A stretch of DNA of 7,649 bases from Chloroflexia bacterium (lineage in GTDB: Bacteria > Chloroflexota > Chloroflexia > Thermomicrobiales > JALYUS01), in contig JAICIL010000216.1 of the NCBI GenBank assembly GCA_025924435.1, positions 1 to 7,649 of the forward strand, in the 5' to 3' direction. Positions 5,719-7,649 of this stretch are shown here, piece by piece. The notes under the pieces were generated by a model. That model searched no databases, was not told the origin of the DNA, and saw only the letters and a list, made by a program, of their open reading frames with translations. The stretch's first letter is position 1; each line of letters starts with the position of its first letter. The position numbers and the translations under genes are program-made.

Positions 5719-7649
5719 ATGAACGTCGACTCGTCCTATATCCGTCGGCGGCCCCGCCGGGTGCGGCGGCTCGTGACCAGCCCGCCGGCCGGTCTCCTCC
5801 CCTTCGCCGTGGCGATCGCCTACGGTGGCGGCCTCTGGTTGCAATTCATCCATGGCCTCCAAGGCGCCGAAGGTTGGGGCGGTTCACCTGGCGCCCTGGC
5901 CTGGCTGCGCGACTCGACCTTCGCCCTGCTGCCGGTGCTTCTCGGCGTCTGGGCGGCGCTGCTGCTCGCCCGCTTCTTCCTCTCCCGCGCGGATCCGCGC
6001 GTCCGGCGATCGGTGATCGGCGTGCTCATCACCACGCTCGTCGCGCTCCTGAGCGCCGGTGCGGCAGCGGCGAGCAGCCCCCTCCACGACTACCTCCTCG
6101 GGCGGCGCGCCGCGGCCCCGGCGATCGCCGGGGCAGCGCGCATGGCCGATGACAGCCTGCTTGGCCTAGCGGCCAATCTTGTGATCGCCGGCCTCGTCGT
6201 CGCCTTGCTGCTGCGCGATCAGGCGGCGCCCCGCGTCCCGCGGTGCCTGCAACTGCGTCGCCTGCGGCCGCAGGCGATCGCGCAGCGATTGAGTGGGCTG
6301 CTCCTCGTCGGGGTGATGCTCATGGGCGGCGCGGTCCAGGTGCAGCCCCTGGCCGCCGCTACGATGGACTCCGGCGCACCCTGCACCGCGGGCGCGCCGA
6401 TGAAGACATTCGACATCACGGCGCTGGACGTGAAGATCCCCCTCAACCGCTTCGGCGACAACGATCCCGCCGGCAAGATGTACACCCTCACCGAGAACAT
6501 CGGCGCGGTGCGCGCCCAGGAGTCCAACCCGGACTACAAGAACCGGGTCTCGATCGGGCTGCACGGGGGGGACGCGATCCAGCCGCTCGTCATCCGCGCC
6601 AACGAGGGCGACTGCGTGACGGTCAACTTCACGAACAGCGCCACAGGCGGCGACTATGGGACTCACATCGACGGGCTCGCCTTCCAGGCCGGTTCCTCCG
6701 GCGACGCCGTCGGCAACAACCCCAGTTCGGCCACCGCGCAGGGCGGTAGCCGCAGCTACACCTACTACGTCCCCAACGACCCGACGCTGGAGGGTGTCCA
6801 CTACATCCACCCCGGCCCCGGCTACCGGGACGCGGTCAACCACGGCCTCTTCGGCGCCCTCGTCGTCGAGCCGCCCGGCTCGACCTACCTCAACCCGGTG
6901 ACGACAAGCGCGGACGGCGTCCACCCGGATGCCGCGAAGGCGCTCAAGTCGGGCTGGGAGGCGCAGATTGTGCCCGGCGACGGGGCGGCCCCCTTCAGCG
7001 AGCACATCATCATCTACCACGCGATCGGCAACGAGCAGGAGAAGATCTACGACGTCAACGGCTCACCGCTGCCGCTCAACGATCCCTTCAGCAAGGCATA
7101 CCGGCCTGGCGCGCGGGCGCTCAACTACCGCTCCGAGCCTTTCCTCAACCGCCTCGCGGTCAACGACGATCAGCACTCGGTCGCCTATTCCTCGTACACC
7201 TTCGGGGATGCGGCCACCCCGCAGCCGCGCAACTATCAGGCCGAGCCGACCAAAATTCGGATCTTCCAATCCGGCAGCGAGATCTTCCACATCCACCATC
7301 TCCACGGCGGCGGCATCCGCTGGCGCTTCAATCCGAAGGCGGACGCCAGCTACAACTACGCCGACACCGGCCTGAACAAGCATCCGCAGACGGAACTGTC
7401 GGAGTCCATGCGCACCGACTCGCAGAGCATCGGCCCCGGCGAGACCTACAACCTCGAGATCGAGGGGGGCGCCGGCGGCGTGCAGCAGGGGGCGGGCGAG
7501 TTCCTCTTCCACTGCCACATCGCCAGCCACTACTTCGCGGGTATGTGGTCCTTCTGGCGCGTCTTCGACACCCTCCAGCCCGACCTCGCCCCCCTGCCGA
7601 CGCGCGCCCCGCTCGCCGTCGCCGTCCCCTCCAGCCAGCTGATCGGCAA
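5719..7649 (+). CDS. Membrane-fused multicopper oxidase (3' partial)
   Basis: The frame is open from ATG 5719 to the window edge, giving 643 codons with no stop. After an arginine-rich start come about five hydrophobic helices (24-45, 67-89, 97-119, 146-166, 191-213), the last just before the oxidase domain (about 225 onward), which should therefore lie outside the membrane. Copper motifs in order: THIDGL (His316), HYIHPG (His361, His364) before NHGLFGALVVEP, FHIHHLHGGG (His524, His527, His529) and FHCHIASHYFAGM (His598, Cys599, His600, His604, Met609). The last two match the family exactly and give a complete T1 site. The first two would normally be HxH pairs; here the second histidine reads Asp318 and, at the second motif, Gly. 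Such enzymes oxidise metals, phenols or nitrite-like substrates using oxygen; the substrate here is unknown. The upstream DUF4352-like gene probably shares its operon. Confidence 0.88.
   Translation, partial: MNVDSSYIRRRPRRVRRLVTSPPAGLLPFAVAIAYGGGLWLQFIHGLQGAEGWGGSPGALAWLRDSTFALLPVLLGVWAALLLARFFLSRADPRVRRSVIGVLITTLVALLSAGAAAASSPLHDYLLGRRAAAPAIAGAARMADDSLLGLAANLVIAGLVVALLLRDQAAPRVPRCLQLRRLRPQAIAQRLSGLLLVGVMLMGGAVQVQPLAAATMDSGAPCTAGAPMKTFDITALDVKIPLNRFGDNDPAGKMYTLTENIGAVRAQESNPDYKNRVSIGLHGGDAIQPLVIRANEGDCVTVNFTNSATGGDYGTHIDGLAFQAGSSGDAVGNNPSSATAQGGSRSYTYYVPNDPTLEGVHYIHPGPGYRDAVNHGLFGALVVEPPGSTYLNPVTTSADGVHPDAAKALKSGWEAQIVPGDGAAPFSEHIIIYHAIGNEQEKIYDVNGSPLPLNDPFSKAYRPGARALNYRSEPFLNRLAVNDDQHSVAYSSYTFGDAATPQPRNYQAEPTKIRIFQSGSEIFHIHHLHGGGIRWRFNPKADASYNYADTGLNKHPQTELSESMRTDSQSIGPGETYNLEIEGGAGGVQQGAGEFLFHCHIASHYFAGMWSFWRVFDTLQPDLAPLPTRAPLAVAVPSSQLIG

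Noticed and set aside
6166..7020. 284-residue minus-strand open frame
   Set aside because: Antisense shadow of the multicopper oxidase, whose copper motifs and ribosome site are unambiguous.

Overview
The window is high-GC bacterial DNA with short intergenic gaps in its ordinary parts. Gene content and codon use resemble Chloroflexota (Thermomicrobia-like) or a similar high-GC lineage. This is an impression from protein style only; no rRNA or marker gene is present to settle it.

Layout. Positions 62-847 (minus) encode an enoyl-CoA hydratase/isomerase most like the methylglutaconyl-CoA hydratase branch. It is divergent from a Nudix hydrolase (1045-1569, plus), which overlaps by ATGA a 99-residue three-helix membrane protein (1566-1865). 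From about 1900 to 4410 the DNA is accessory: a truncated IS630-type transposase pseudogene with an in-frame TGA (1939-2442); a roughly 206-bp non-autonomous element bounded by 31-bp inverted repeats (2443-2648) with ISL3-like ends; a GntR/HutC regulator with a UTRA domain (2716-3516), apparently made from a leaderless transcript; and an 890-bp degenerate IS5-family copy (3517-4406). The IS5 copy's 3-bp target duplication, TGA, is also the stop codon of the GntR gene. Positions 4410-4940 hold no convincing gene but contain three tight inverted repeats.

The right end holds a two-gene unit: a single-pass membrane protein with a DUF4352-like extracellular domain (TTG start at 4941, strong Shine-Dalgarno), followed 49 bases later by a multicopper oxidase (5719 to beyond the window end). 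The oxidase has about five N-terminal membrane helices fused to a cupredoxin-type oxidase. Its T1 copper site is complete, but two of the four copper motifs seem to lack a histidine each. The oxidase runs off the right edge with no stop, so it is a 3'-partial gene.

The most interesting items are the membrane-fused oxidase with altered trinuclear-site motifs and its conserved-looking partner, the nested inverted-repeat element, the in-frame TGA in both transposases, and the leaderless GntR gene. I see no defence system, CRISPR array, tRNA or rRNA.
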